Shown: in pieces, positions 23,258 to 31,191 of the stretch
Layout: each line of letters begins with the position of its first letter
Position numbering within the stretch: the first letter of the stretch is position 1
Assembly (NCBI GenBank): GCA_044426085.1
Contig: JAWXUU010000006.1
Location: 1-64,000, forward strand
DNA from: JAWXUU01 sp044426085
Lineage (GTDB): Bacteria > Bacillota > Clostridia > Christensenellales > CAMQZB01
Direction: 5' to 3'
Length of the DNA stretch: 64,000 bases
Translations under genes and position numbers: made by a program
The notes under the pieces: generated by a model
Database searches by the model: none
What the model saw: only the letters and a program-made list of their open reading frames with translations
Told to the model about the DNA's origin: nothing

Positions 23258-24142
23258 TTAATCCTTCAAATCCTTTGCTGTTGAATCAACTTCGCCGTCG
23301 TTTTCTTCTTGATTGTTTTGAGCGTTTCCACGTTTTTTGAACTTCACTTCTGCAAGCGGGTATGTTTTGAATTCGAAACCGCCGTCAGGTTTTTCTGATT
23401 TCACATGCACGACTTCTTTAAGTGCTTCGTTTGAAGTCACGATGCCTTTGCCATCTGGCGTGCCCACTTGAGAGCCAATTTTTGGCATTCTTTTTGCCGT
23501 TTCTGAATAGTGTTCGTTTTCATAAGACAAACAGCACATAAGTCTTCCGCAAAGCCCAGAAATTTTGCCTGGGTTCAAAGAAAGCCCTTGCACTTTCGCC
23601 ATTTTGATTGAAACTTTTTCAAAATCGCCAAGGTGATTTGCGCAACAACATGGTCTTCCGCAAGGTGCGATACCACCGAAAATCTTCGCTTCGTCGCGTA
23701 TGCCGATTTGGCGGAGTTCGATTCTCACTTTGAAAACAGTTGCAAGATCGCGAACGAGTTCACGGAAATCCACACGCTTATCTGAAGTGAAATAGAAAAT
23801 AACTTTCATTTTGTCGAAAGTGTATTCCGCATCAACAAGTTTCATATCAAGCTTGTGTGCTTTGATTTTTTCCTGACACACTTTGAATGCGTAACTACGC
23901 TTTTCGTTTGACGCAAGCACTTGTGCAACATCTTTATCACTCGCTTTTCTGAGCACGTTTTTAAGCGGTTGCATAACTTCTTTTTCGTCAACTTCCTTTA
24001 TGCCAATTGCAACTTTACCGAATTCGATTCCGCGCGCTGTTTCCACAATAACGCCGTCGCCTACTTTTAAATCTATGTTTTGTGGTGAGAAATAATAAAT
24101 TTTCCCAACCCTTTTGAATCTGACACCTACGATCACTGCCAT
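23258..24142 (-). CDS. ricT: PSP1-domain protein RicT (YaaT)
   Basis: RicT belongs to the PSP1 family; in Bacillus it forms the Fe-S-containing Ric complex that aids RNase Y mRNA processing and supports sporulation. The 294-residue protein has VGVRFKRVGKIYYFSP near the start, the Cys-rich signature GIAPCGRPCCCANHLGDF near residue 155 and ISGLCGRLMCCLSYENEHY near 194. The C-terminal 40 residues are Asn/Asp/Glu-rich. It overlaps the holB end by 10 bp and has GGAGG within that gene, so translation is coupled. Confidence 0.93.
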   Translation of the reverse strand: MAVIVGVRFKRVGKIYYFSPQNIDLKVGDGVIVETARGIEFGKVAIGIKEVDEKEVMQPLKNVLRKASDKDVAQVLASNEKRSYAFKVCQEKIKAHKLDMKLVDAEYTFDKMKVIFYFTSDKRVDFRELVRDLATVFKVRIELRQIGIRDEAKIFGGIAPCGRPCCCANHLGDFEKVSIKMAKVQGLSLNPGKISGLCGRLMCCLSYENEHYSETAKRMPKIGSQVGTPDGKGIVTSNEALKEVVHVKSEKPDGGFEFKTYPLAEVKFKKRGNAQNNQEENDGEVDSTAKDLKD

Positions 24143-25104
24143 ATGTTTTTTACCTCCACAATTTTAAGGAATGCCGTATCAAGCACACCTTCCGCACTCG
24201 CCCCAAACATGAGTTCTTCAATTTTTGCCGAAATCACGCTTGCAATCTCGCAAAGTGCATTTTCTGAAAATTCGCTTTCCAGTTTTTTATATAAACCCAC
24301 TTGACTTCCGAAAAACACTAGCTTTTCAAGGTGGGTCTTATTCATTAGAATGTCGCGATAGACAATCTGCAATAAATACAGAAACTCTTCCGCGCTCGTT
24401 TTATATTTATCCGAAATCTGCTTTATCGCAAGCAAATCCCTTGATGTTCTTAGTTTATAAGCAAGAGTTATCGCATCAGTTGCCATCTCTTGCAAGTTTC
24501 CGCTTTCATAAAGGCTTGCACCCTTGGAAATTCTGCCCATGGCGAGTATGCTTGCAAGCTTCACCCGCGCAGGATCGGCGTAGACCCCGTCAAGCACGCT
24601 TTGAATCTCGTCCGCTTCAAAATCTTTCAAGAAAAACTTCACACAGCGCGAACGGATTGTTGGCAACACCATATCAAAAATCTTAGCAGTGATAAAAAAA
24701 TACACGTTTTGTGGTGGCTCTTCTATCATCTTTAGCAATTTGTTTTGCACCGCAGGGCTTGCCGTGTCGAATTCCCTTAGCAAGAATATCTTTTGTGAGA
24801 ATTCAAATGGCTTCATATGACATTCGGAAATTATTCTTTCCGCATCTTCAACGGTGTATTTCTCCTTTGGAAAAAGAAAGAAATCCGGCGATGTATCGCT
24901 AGTCACCGAAACGCAAGACCGACACTCGCCACAATCACCACAACCGCCTTGCAAAAGCCTTGCTTGATGACGAAAAAACTCATCGCAAAATTCGCCGTCT
25001 TTTGAAAACATCAAATACGCATGCGAAAAACTGCCCCTTTCCCGAGCCGAGTTCATTATTCTCTCCCAAGGGAGCGCTTTGAATAGTGGAGTGTAGTTTA
25101 TCAT
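24133..25104 (-). CDS. holB: DNA polymerase III subunit delta'
   Basis: This is the clamp-loader delta' subunit of the AAA+ family. The 323-residue protein shows RERGSFSHAYLMFSKDG near residues 22-38, a zinc-module cysteine set GGCGDCGECRSC near 53-64, and the SRC motif region NKLLKMIEEPPQNVYFFITA near 119-138 followed by PTIRSRC. A classical Walker A is degenerate, as usual for delta'. The ATG at 25104 is chosen for the AGGA site; the upstream in-frame ATG lacks one. It lies between tmk and ricT. Confidence 0.92.
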   Translation of the reverse strand: MINYTPLFKALPWERIMNSARERGSFSHAYLMFSKDGEFCDEFFRHQARLLQGGCGDCGECRSCVSVTSDTSPDFFLFPKEKYTVEDAERIISECHMKPFEFSQKIFLLREFDTASPAVQNKLLKMIEEPPQNVYFFITAKIFDMVLPTIRSRCVKFFLKDFEADEIQSVLDGVYADPARVKLASILAMGRISKGASLYESGNLQEMATDAITLAYKLRTSRDLLAIKQISDKYKTSAEEFLYLLQIVYRDILMNKTHLEKLVFFGSQVGLYKKLESEFSENALCEIASVISAKIEELMFGASAEGVLDTAFLKIVEVKNIWQ

Positions 25105-25194
25105 TTTTTTCCTGTTGTTGAGGTTGCTTGTTTTGTTTTTTGACGGCATGGGTTTTTATGCCATAATTTTCTATTCCACTCGAATTAAAAAGTG

Positions 25195-25374
25195 AAAATT
25201 AAAAATTAAAAATTGTGGTATAGCACAGGCTTCGCCTTGTGCAATCAAATTATTATATAATTGCAATTATAAACACTTATCAAAAATCAAACTAAAAAAC
25301 TTCAAATAATAGAAAGCACGAGCAACGCGAGTGCCTTACATCAATTTTTAATTTTTAATTTTTAATTTTTAATT
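25195..25374. repeat. Family B inverted-end element, copy B4
   Basis: The left end has heptamers, GTGGTATA and the perfect hairpin GCACAGGCTTCGCCTTGTGC. The right end is GCACGAGCAACGCGAGTGC, TTACATCAA and heptamers. The interior is AT-rich. It sits between holB and tmk, so it is probably transcribed with them. Confidence 0.78.
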
Positions 25375-25415
25375 CGCGTAGCAAAGCCACTTGTATCTAG
25401 GCACCAACCGTCGCC

Positions 25416-26033
25416 CTACAAAATTCCTTTTTCTTCTAGTGCTTTCACGATAAGGTCGAAGGTTTGTTCGACGTTGCCTCTTGTGTCGATGGAGACGAAG
25501 TCGTCGCGTTTTTCTAAAATTTTGAAGCCGTTGTATACTCTTTCGAAAAACTCGTCGCCTGATGTTTCAAGTCGGTCGCTTTTATCTGCGCCGCCTTTTC
25601 TTTTGAACGCTTCTTCCGGCGATAAATCTAGGAAAATGTTCAAATCTGGTATACGCGTTTCAAACGCGTGTGAGTTTGCTTTCATGACAAAATCAAGGAT
25701 TTTTCTGCCGTAGCCTTGATATGCAACCGAACTGAAAACGTATCTATCGCAAATCACAAGCTTGCCTTTTGCAAGGTTAGGCAAAATCACCTCTTCAAGG
25801 TGTTGCGTTCTTGAAGCGGCATAAAGCAGTGCTTCGGTTTGGTCTGTCATTGTTTTGTTGTTGCCGTCTAGTATTATATTTCTAATTTTTTCAGAAATGT
25901 CACATCCGCCTGGCTCACGCGTGAGAATATATGGTATATTCTTTTTTTCAAGATGCTCGCAAATCAACTTCACTTGCGTGCTTTTGCCAACACCTTCTGT
26001 GCCTTCGAATGCAATAAATTTTCCTTCTTTCAT
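25416..26033 (-). CDS. tmk: Thymidylate kinase
   Basis: This enzyme phosphorylates dTMP to dTDP. The 205-residue protein has the P-loop FIAFEGTEGVGKSTQVK (residues 6-22), the REPGG motif near 41, the DRY motif in VICDRYVFSSVAYQGYGR near 94-111, and an Arg-rich lid region. The start at 26033 follows GGAAG; an upstream in-frame ATG has no site. Conserved neighbours holB and ricT support the call. Confidence 0.96.
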   Translation of the reverse strand: MKEGKFIAFEGTEGVGKSTQVKLICEHLEKKNIPYILTREPGGCDISEKIRNIILDGNNKTMTDQTEALLYAASRTQHLEEVILPNLAKGKLVICDRYVFSSVAYQGYGRKILDFVMKANSHAFETRIPDLNIFLDLSPEEAFKRKGGADKSDRLETSGDEFFERVYNGFKILEKRDDFVSIDTRGNVEQTFDLIVKALEEKGIL

Positions 26034-26137
26034 AAATTCTTCCCGCAAATATGTTTTTTGTCGCAAAAATGCCATTGTGATACCACTGTTGATATTTTTT
26101 CACAATAAAAAAGCCTTTCGCAACACTTTCAATGTTT

Positions 26138-26165
26138 ATTATACCACATGAATGTGCTTTTGCAA
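26138..26165 (-). promoter_or_regulatory. Sigma-A promoter before tmk, within a hairpin loop
   Basis: Minus strand: -35 TTGCAA, 16-bp spacer, -10 TATAAT, about 105 bp ahead of the tmk start. It lies between the arms AAAAGCCTTTGCAA and TTGCGAAAGGCTTTTTT, a long-loop stem ending in a T-tract that may terminate transcription from the upstream decarboxylase gene. Confidence 0.65.
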
Positions 26166-26254
26166 AGGCTTTTGTTTATTTTATTTGAAATTTGTTTATA
26201 CCGATGAAAAGGAATATCTTTCGCCCATTCCTTTTATTTATCACCCGTTATTTA

Positions 26255-27619
26255 CTATATTGAAATTGTCGTCTTTTTAAAAACTTTCACCATGCCGTTT
26301 TCCACACCGAAAAAGTCTACACCGCACCTTGATAGTCGCAAGATTTCTTCTGATATCACTTCACCCCTTGTCACGAGATAGAAGCATGGCGGATATATGC
26401 CAAAGTTGCAAGCGGATATTCTGCCAGCGCCATCGCGAAGCAAAATTTTTTCCGTTTCGCCGTTGTGGAAATATCCAACTTCACGCTTTGGAATTATTTC
26501 TGCGTTTTCAATCGCGTCAAGGCTCAAATGGTTTTCGCCAACCACTTCGAGCGTGAAATCTTGCATGATTTTCACGGATTTTATCGCGTCGAGAAGCCTT
26601 GCATAATCTTCCTTTGTATCCAGAAAATTCAGCAAAAACACCACTCTTGACAAATCGGAAAATTCAGCAAAAATACCCACTTCGCAAAGTGCATTCACAA
26701 CGGTGGTTGGGTTTTCAAACCGCAAGACAAGCTTGCCTTTATCCGCCTTGCAATCTTCGCAAACACCCGCACTTGCGAGATTTTCCGAAAGCCACGCTCT
26801 TCTTTCTTCCCAATCTTCATACGCTTTTGCAAAGTCTTCCACGCTTGAAACGCAGTGTTCAATTGAAAGCAAGTTCATATAGTTTGGCGATGTTGAATGA
26901 AGCATTTCAAACCCATCATCGCAACCTTGTATCAGATTTTCATTCGTTACCGACAAAATTGCACTGCCGGTGAAAGCTGGCAAAGCCTTGTGGAAACTGC
27001 CGGAAAAAACATCGGCAAAATCGCACGCTTTTGGCACATTTTCACGCCTTGCCATGAAATAAGCATGCGTGCCGTGGGCTTCGTCAACACCCAAAAATGC
27101 CGAAAAATTGTCGCACAGCTTACGGATTTCTTCAAGGTCGCAATAGTCGCCATAATAAGATGGGCAAGTTATCACCACGCTTTTTGCACCCTCGCAAAGT
27201 GCTTCGTGTATTTTTTGAATATCCACGCTTTCGCCGTTTTTCCATTCGCTGAAATCGTCGATAAAAATCGCGTCAATCTTGAATAAATCAATCGCGTGAT
27301 AAATGCTTTTGTGACAGCTTCGCAAAACCGCAACCCTGCCCTTTTCTGAAAGTGCACGCATCATCACTAAGTTCGCAAGGCTTGTGCCTTGGGTGGAAAG
27401 ATAGCACTTTTTCGCGCAAAAAACTTCTTGGCATTTTTCCGTTATCTTTGCAATAACCCCCGTTTGGTGGTGCAGATTATCAAATTCGCCAACTTCCGTC
27501 ACGTCGCATTTCGCAGTTATTTTCAAAATCGCTTCGTCCCTGCCTTTGTGAAGTGGGGTGTGAAATCTGAGTGGCTGTTCTGATATGTATTTTTCAATTT
27601 CTTTTTCTAGTTCACGCAT
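26255..27619 (-). CDS. Orn/Lys/Arg decarboxylase family PLP enzyme (YaaO-like)
   Basis: This 454-residue fold-I PLP enzyme resembles the short Orn/Lys/Arg decarboxylases such as Bacillus YaaO and SpeA, which make cadaverine, agmatine or putrescine. RFHTPLHKGRDEA lies near residues 19-31, the cofactor aspartate in LGVDEAHGTHAYF near 176-188, and the Schiff-base lysine in FSGSFHKALPAFTGSAIL (K211). Substrate cannot be told from sequence. The ATG at 27619 follows AAGGA; an open frame further upstream is Lys/Asn-rich and overlaps the tail of the hydrolase, so it is rejected. Position beside tmk equals Bacillus yaaO-tmk. Confidence 0.9.
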   Translation of the reverse strand: MRELEKEIEKYISEQPLRFHTPLHKGRDEAILKITAKCDVTEVGEFDNLHHQTGVIAKITEKCQEVFCAKKCYLSTQGTSLANLVMMRALSEKGRVAVLRSCHKSIYHAIDLFKIDAIFIDDFSEWKNGESVDIQKIHEALCEGAKSVVITCPSYYGDYCDLEEIRKLCDNFSAFLGVDEAHGTHAYFMARRENVPKACDFADVFSGSFHKALPAFTGSAILSVTNENLIQGCDDGFEMLHSTSPNYMNLLSIEHCVSSVEDFAKAYEDWEERRAWLSENLASAGVCEDCKADKGKLVLRFENPTTVVNALCEVGIFAEFSDLSRVVFLLNFLDTKEDYARLLDAIKSVKIMQDFTLEVVGENHLSLDAIENAEIIPKREVGYFHNGETEKILLRDGAGRISACNFGIYPPCFYLVTRGEVISEEILRLSRCGVDFFGVENGMVKVFKKTTISI

Positions 27620-27689
27620 CTTTGTTTTCCTTATCCTGAAACTCTTCTGTCGGCAATTTTGATTCTTGCAACACATCGTTTTCTTGGGT

Positions 27690-28703
27690 TTATGATTCTT
27701 GGGTTTCCAATTCTTTAGTTTGTGATTCTTGGATTTGCAATTCTTGACTTTCCGATTCTTGGGTTTGCAAGTTTTCGATTTGCAATTTTTCTTCACTTTC
27801 CAAAACTTCTTTTACGTCCACTTTTTTAGTGAGCCCACCCGTGATTTTATACCATGGTGGCACGAATTGTTTTTTTACTGATTTATATTGCTGTTTTAAT
27901 CCCCTTTTTTGCTTTCTTTGAAATTCCGCTTCCGAAACATCTCCAAATTCATCTTCGCCATTTAGAAATTTCACGACATCTTGGATAAGGCGTTCGGGGG
28001 ATTTTGAATTTAGCATAAGGTGGGAATAATCTTCATAAATTTTCACATAATGCTTGGTATCGATGAAATAATCCGACAAGAATTCTATCGACGACTTTGG
28101 CACCATTTGGTCTAGTTTACCCCAAAAAACGCAAGTCCTTGCCTTCCACGGTTTGAGTTCGCCGTTGATTCGCCTTATCAACCTTGCGAATGTGAGAAGG
28201 GTGTGTTTGCTGTAGTAGGGGATGAGTTTTTTAATTGTTATATCCATAGAAATCTTCGTGTTTGTAAGGTAAACTTCCAACGCTTTTTCGATTTCCTTTG
28301 TGCGGGTTTCCTTTGAAGACACCGCAATTGTTTCCTTGATTGTCCTGTAATACAGCGCAAATCCCGAAACCAAATACGACGGGTTCAAATATTTGTTTGC
28401 GGGCGCAAAAAGCAAGACGTTTGAAACACCACCCTTTGAAGCAAGATATGTGCAAAGTGCACCGCCCATAGAATATCCGTATAAATCAATCTCGTCATAC
28501 TTTGCTCTTAGCCTGTAAAAATTATCTTCAACATAATCAATTGTGGCATCAACTGTGAAACTTGAATAGTCCCTTTCTTCATTGTGACCTGGGATTTCAC
28601 AAAGGAAAATTTCGTCATATTTATCTTTAACTTGTTCCACAAGCTCGCCAAAATCATTTTTATCCGTTAAAAAGCCATGAATCATCATCGCAACTTTCGC
28701 CAT
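27690..28703 (-). CDS. Alpha/beta hydrolase with repetitive Gln/Glu/Ser tail
   Basis: The first ~250 of 337 residues form an alpha/beta hydrolase like carboxylesterases and lysophospholipases. The oxyanion region is MMIHGFLTDKNDF (6-18), the nucleophile elbow GYSMGG has Ser78, and likely acid and base lie in VFWGKLDQMVP and IYEDYSHLML. There is no signal peptide, so it is cytoplasmic. The last ~35 residues repeat QES, KEL and LQ units, encoded by 9-15-bp degenerate DNA repeats. Substrate is unknown. It is 70 bp upstream of the decarboxylase on the same strand. Confidence 0.85.
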   Translation of the reverse strand: MAKVAMMIHGFLTDKNDFGELVEQVKDKYDEIFLCEIPGHNEERDYSSFTVDATIDYVEDNFYRLRAKYDEIDLYGYSMGGALCTYLASKGGVSNVLLFAPANKYLNPSYLVSGFALYYRTIKETIAVSSKETRTKEIEKALEVYLTNTKISMDITIKKLIPYYSKHTLLTFARLIRRINGELKPWKARTCVFWGKLDQMVPKSSIEFLSDYFIDTKHYVKIYEDYSHLMLNSKSPERLIQDVVKFLNGEDEFGDVSEAEFQRKQKRGLKQQYKSVKKQFVPPWYKITGGLTKKVDVKEVLESEEKLQIENLQTQESESQELQIQESQTKELETQES

Positions 28704-28986
28704 AATTTTCCCTCCATTTTATATTTTCGTTTATTATTATTTGTTTATTATTATTTGTTTATTGTTATTTGTTTATTGTTATTATTTATTATTTATCGTG
28801 TTGTTTATTTTTATTTTACTCTTTCAATATAAACTATTTTAAAACAGATTGCAAGATAATATCACAAAATGTTGCTGTCAATCTGCAAAAAACCGTATTT
28901 CCATTGGCAAAATTCGACATACGCCAAAAAATATTTGACCTTTTCAAATATTTCATGTAAAATACCGTTATAAAGCATAAAATCTC
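28704..28986. repeat. AT-rich spacer with TTTATTATTATTTG microsatellite
   Basis: No gene is present. About five degenerate units of a TTATT-rich 12-14-mer lie at 28728-28800, just upstream of the hydrolase start. A CAGATTG/CAATCTG inverted repeat spans about 28848-28886. Confidence 0.6.
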
Positions 28987-29015
28987 TTGACAAACAGTGT
29001 AAATTACAATATAAT
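28987..29015 (+). promoter_or_regulatory. Sigma-A promoter of rpmH-rnpA
   Basis: Perfect -35 TTGACA, 17-bp spacer and perfect -10 TATAAT, about 75 bp before rpmH. Confidence 0.9.
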
Positions 29016-29093
29016 CAAACTGTTATACTGTCCCCTATTGGTAAGGGACAAAATGCCAAGAGCAACCAAAACTATAAAGCGAGGAATATAAAT

Positions 29094-29228
29094 ATGAAAA
29101 GAACGTTTCAACCTAAGAAAAGACAAAGAAGCAAAGTTCATGGCTTCAAGAAAAGAATGGCTACAACAGCTGGCAGACGCGTGCTAAAAAGAAGAAGAGC
29201 AAAAGGCAGAAAAGCTTTGACTGCTTAA
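29094..29228 (+). CDS. rpmH: 50S ribosomal protein L34
   Basis: L34 is a short, very basic large-subunit protein. The 44 residues begin MKRTFQPKKRQRSKVHGFKK and end RAKGRKALTA. GAGGA lies 9 nt before the ATG. It heads the rpmH-rnpA-yidD-yidC-jag series, which in most bacteria lies beside the replication origin. No dnaA gene is next to it here, so the origin is not evident. Confidence 0.98.
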   Translation: MKRTFQPKKRQRSKVHGFKKRMATTAGRRVLKRRRAKGRKALTA

Positions 29229-29398
29229 TTTTATTTCACGAAACAAAAGTTTCCCTTTTGCAATTTGCAAAGCGGAAACTTCTTTGCTATACGGGGATAT
29301 TTTTTCCCGAAATCTGTGGGTGATTTTGTCACCCACAACTTTTCTAAAGTCCCAACCAAAATTTATTTCAAAATATCACCACCAAAGGAGCATTCACC
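29229..29398 (+). other. Structured rpmH-rnpA spacer
   Basis: The 170-nt spacer contains GTGGGTGA/TCACCCAC (about 29319-29339) and a longer AGTTTCC/GGAAACT stem (about 29250-29282). Such structures often mark RNA processing between rpmH and rnpA. Confidence 0.5.
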
Positions 29399-29794
29399 TT
29401 GCAAAAAAAATACCGCTTGACAAAAGCCTTCCAATATCGATACGTATATAAAAACGGAAAGGCAACGCACGCTGTACCATTTTTTCTTATCTCGGTGAAA
29501 AACCGCAACAAGAAAGTGCAAGTTGGATTTTCGGTGACTAAAAAAATCGGCAAAGCCCACGACAGAAACCGCGTGAGAAGATTGTTCAAAGAAGCTTCTC
29601 GCCTTTCTATTGCACACTTTGATCCAAATTTCAACTATATCATAGTTGCAAAAAAGGACGTGCTGGGTTTAAGCTTTTTGGAAGTTTCAAAAAATCTTAC
29701 CTACCTTTTGAAAAAGAGTGGCAGATATATTGAAAATGGCGGGGACAATTCGAAAAACGAAAAAGCCCAAGTTATGCAAAACAAACAACAATAA
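29399..29794 (+). CDS. rnpA: Ribonuclease P protein component
   Basis: RnpA is the protein subunit of RNase P, which matures tRNA 5' ends. The 131-residue protein has the conserved arginine-rich motif GKAHDRNRVRRLFKEASR near residues 52-69 and QVGFSVTKKIGKA before it. The start is TTG, 8 nt after AAAGGAG. The C-terminal 20 residues are Asn/Lys/Gln-rich and not conserved. The RNA subunit is not in this window. Confidence 0.95.
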   Translation: MQKKYRLTKAFQYRYVYKNGKATHAVPFFLISVKNRNKKVQVGFSVTKKIGKAHDRNRVRRLFKEASRLSIAHFDPNFNYIIVAKKDVLGLSFLEVSKNLTYLLKKSGRYIENGGDNSKNEKAQVMQNKQQ

Positions 29795-29798
29795 AAAT

Positions 29799-30038
29799 AT
29801 GAAACACATCGCAATCTTTTTTATCAAATTATACAAACGATTTTTATCAGCTGGGCTGGACGCAAAATGTAGATTTTATCCAACCTGTTCGATTTATGCG
29901 ATGATTTCTCTTGAGCAACATGGGATTTTGCATGGCGGATTGCTCGCCACATCAAGAATCTTGCGTTGTAACCCGTTTGGGAAAAGTGGAGAGGATAAGC
30001 CACCCATTTCCAAGCGGAAATATAAAAACTTTATTTAG
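29799..30038 (+). CDS. yidD: Membrane protein insertion efficiency factor YidD
   Basis: YidD is a small membrane-associated protein that aids YidC/Sec insertion. The 79 residues have the signature GLDAKCRFYPTCSIYAMISL near 20-39 and CNPFGKSGEDKPP near the end, with the amphipathic N-terminus MKHIAIFFIKLYKRFLSA. The ATG at 29799 begins 4 nt after the rnpA stop; its Shine-Dalgarno site is weak, and an in-frame ATG within rnpA is possible. Confidence 0.93.
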   Translation: MKHIAIFFIKLYKRFLSAGLDAKCRFYPTCSIYAMISLEQHGILHGGLLATSRILRCNPFGKSGEDKPPISKRKYKNFI

Positions 30039-30161
30039 CTTTCAAACAAAATACCACTGCAAATATTTGCGACATGCCACCCGCGGGACAGTACCCCCCG
30101 CCACCTTTGTGTGAACTCCTATTGTGGGAAACTACCACCCACCGCAAAAACTTTGTGTTGA

Positions 30162-30167
30162 TATAAT
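30162..30167 (+). promoter_or_regulatory. Extended -10 promoter element before yidC
   Basis: TGATATAAT provides a perfect TATAAT with TGn 40 bp before the yidC start. No good -35 is visible. The preceding 120 bp after yidD show no gene. Confidence 0.45.
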
Positions 30168-30206
30168 ATGGCGTTTTATCGCCCAAAAAGTTTAAGGAGA
30201 AAAATT

Positions 30207-31169
30207 ATGACTTTCACACTACTTGACACACTTGCACTTCCAAGTCTTATGCCTGTTATTGGCGACTACCTTGTTTGGCTTGTCGACAAAGTTGGCAACA
30301 TCGGACTTGCAATCGTGCTGTTCACTGCAACACTTCGCGTGCTTATGCTTCCACTTGACTATTGGTCTCGTGCGGGAATGAAGAAAAACTCTCTCAAGAT
30401 GGAGCAAATGAAGCCTCAACTTGACAAACTTCAAAAACAATACGCTCACGATAAAGCTTTGCTAAACCAAAAAATGCAAGCTCTTTATAAAAAAGAAGGT
30501 TACAGCATGATGGGTTCTTGCCTTCCTATGCTTGTGACTATGGCGCTTTTCATTATCGTGTTCAGAGCGTTCAATACCTACCTTCAATACAACCTTATTG
30601 ATTCATACAACAAAATGAGTGAGGCTTTCCTTGCTGTTGGCGAAGACCCAGAAGCTTGGGCGGCAATCGCAAGTGAATACACAGACACTTTCCAACCATC
30701 TTTCTTGTGGATCAAGAACATCTGGCTTTCTGACGTGTTCTGGAAACAATCTGTTATGGACGCTTCAACTTTCGAAACTTTGACTGGCGTAACTGTTGAC
30801 GCGGTTATGAGTTATAACCCAATGATTGCTCCACTTTTGGAAAATTCAACAATCAACGGATACTTCATCTTGCCAATCATCTGTGTGCTTACAGCATGGC
30901 TATCACAAAAAATCATGACTTCAACACAAAAAACTCAAACTGAAATGGCTGGTCAAGAACAAACTCAAAAAATGATGGCTATTATGCTTCCTGCAATGAT
31001 GGGCTTCTTTGCGATTTCGTCACACACAGCGTTTGCGCTTTACCTTGTGACAAGCCAATTGCTTTCTATTTTCACAACAATCCTAATCAACAAAATCGTT
31101 TCTATCAGATTCAGAAAAATGATTGCGGAAGAAGAAGCAAGAAAAGAACAAGCAAGAATTAACAGATAA
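30207..31169 (+). CDS. yidC: Membrane protein insertase YidC/SpoIIIJ
   Basis: YidC inserts membrane proteins alone or with Sec; in spore formers the SpoIIIJ paralogue supports forespore sigma-G activity. The 320-residue protein has a first hydrophobic segment, then LAIVLFTATLRVLMLPLDYW near residues 36-55, the coiled KMEQMKPQLDKLQKQYAHDK near 64-83, and further segments including CLPMLVTMALFIIVFRAFNT. The hydrophilic-groove arginine in TATLRV is kept. The ATG follows AAGGAGAAAAATT. It ends 22 nt before jag. Confidence 0.95.
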   Translation: MTFTLLDTLALPSLMPVIGDYLVWLVDKVGNIGLAIVLFTATLRVLMLPLDYWSRAGMKKNSLKMEQMKPQLDKLQKQYAHDKALLNQKMQALYKKEGYSMMGSCLPMLVTMALFIIVFRAFNTYLQYNLIDSYNKMSEAFLAVGEDPEAWAAIASEYTDTFQPSFLWIKNIWLSDVFWKQSVMDASTFETLTGVTVDAVMSYNPMIAPLLENSTINGYFILPIICVLTAWLSQKIMTSTQKTQTEMAGQEQTQKMMAIMLPAMMGFFAISSHTAFALYLVTSQLLSIFTTILINKIVSIRFRKMIAEEEARKEQARINR

Positions 31170-31191
31170 GGGAATTAAAGGGAGAAAAATT

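Noticed and set aside
27620..27796. N-terminal extension of the decarboxylase (Lys/Asn/Cys-rich, 59 residues)
   Set aside because: It reads the hydrolase's repetitive 3' DNA in another frame; the ATG at 27619 has an AAGGA site and gives the family's normal N-terminus.
29053..29091. 12-codon frame MPRATKTIKRGI just before rpmH
   Set aside because: It has an AAGGG site but is very short and ends 2 bp before the rpmH start. A leader peptide is possible but unsupported.
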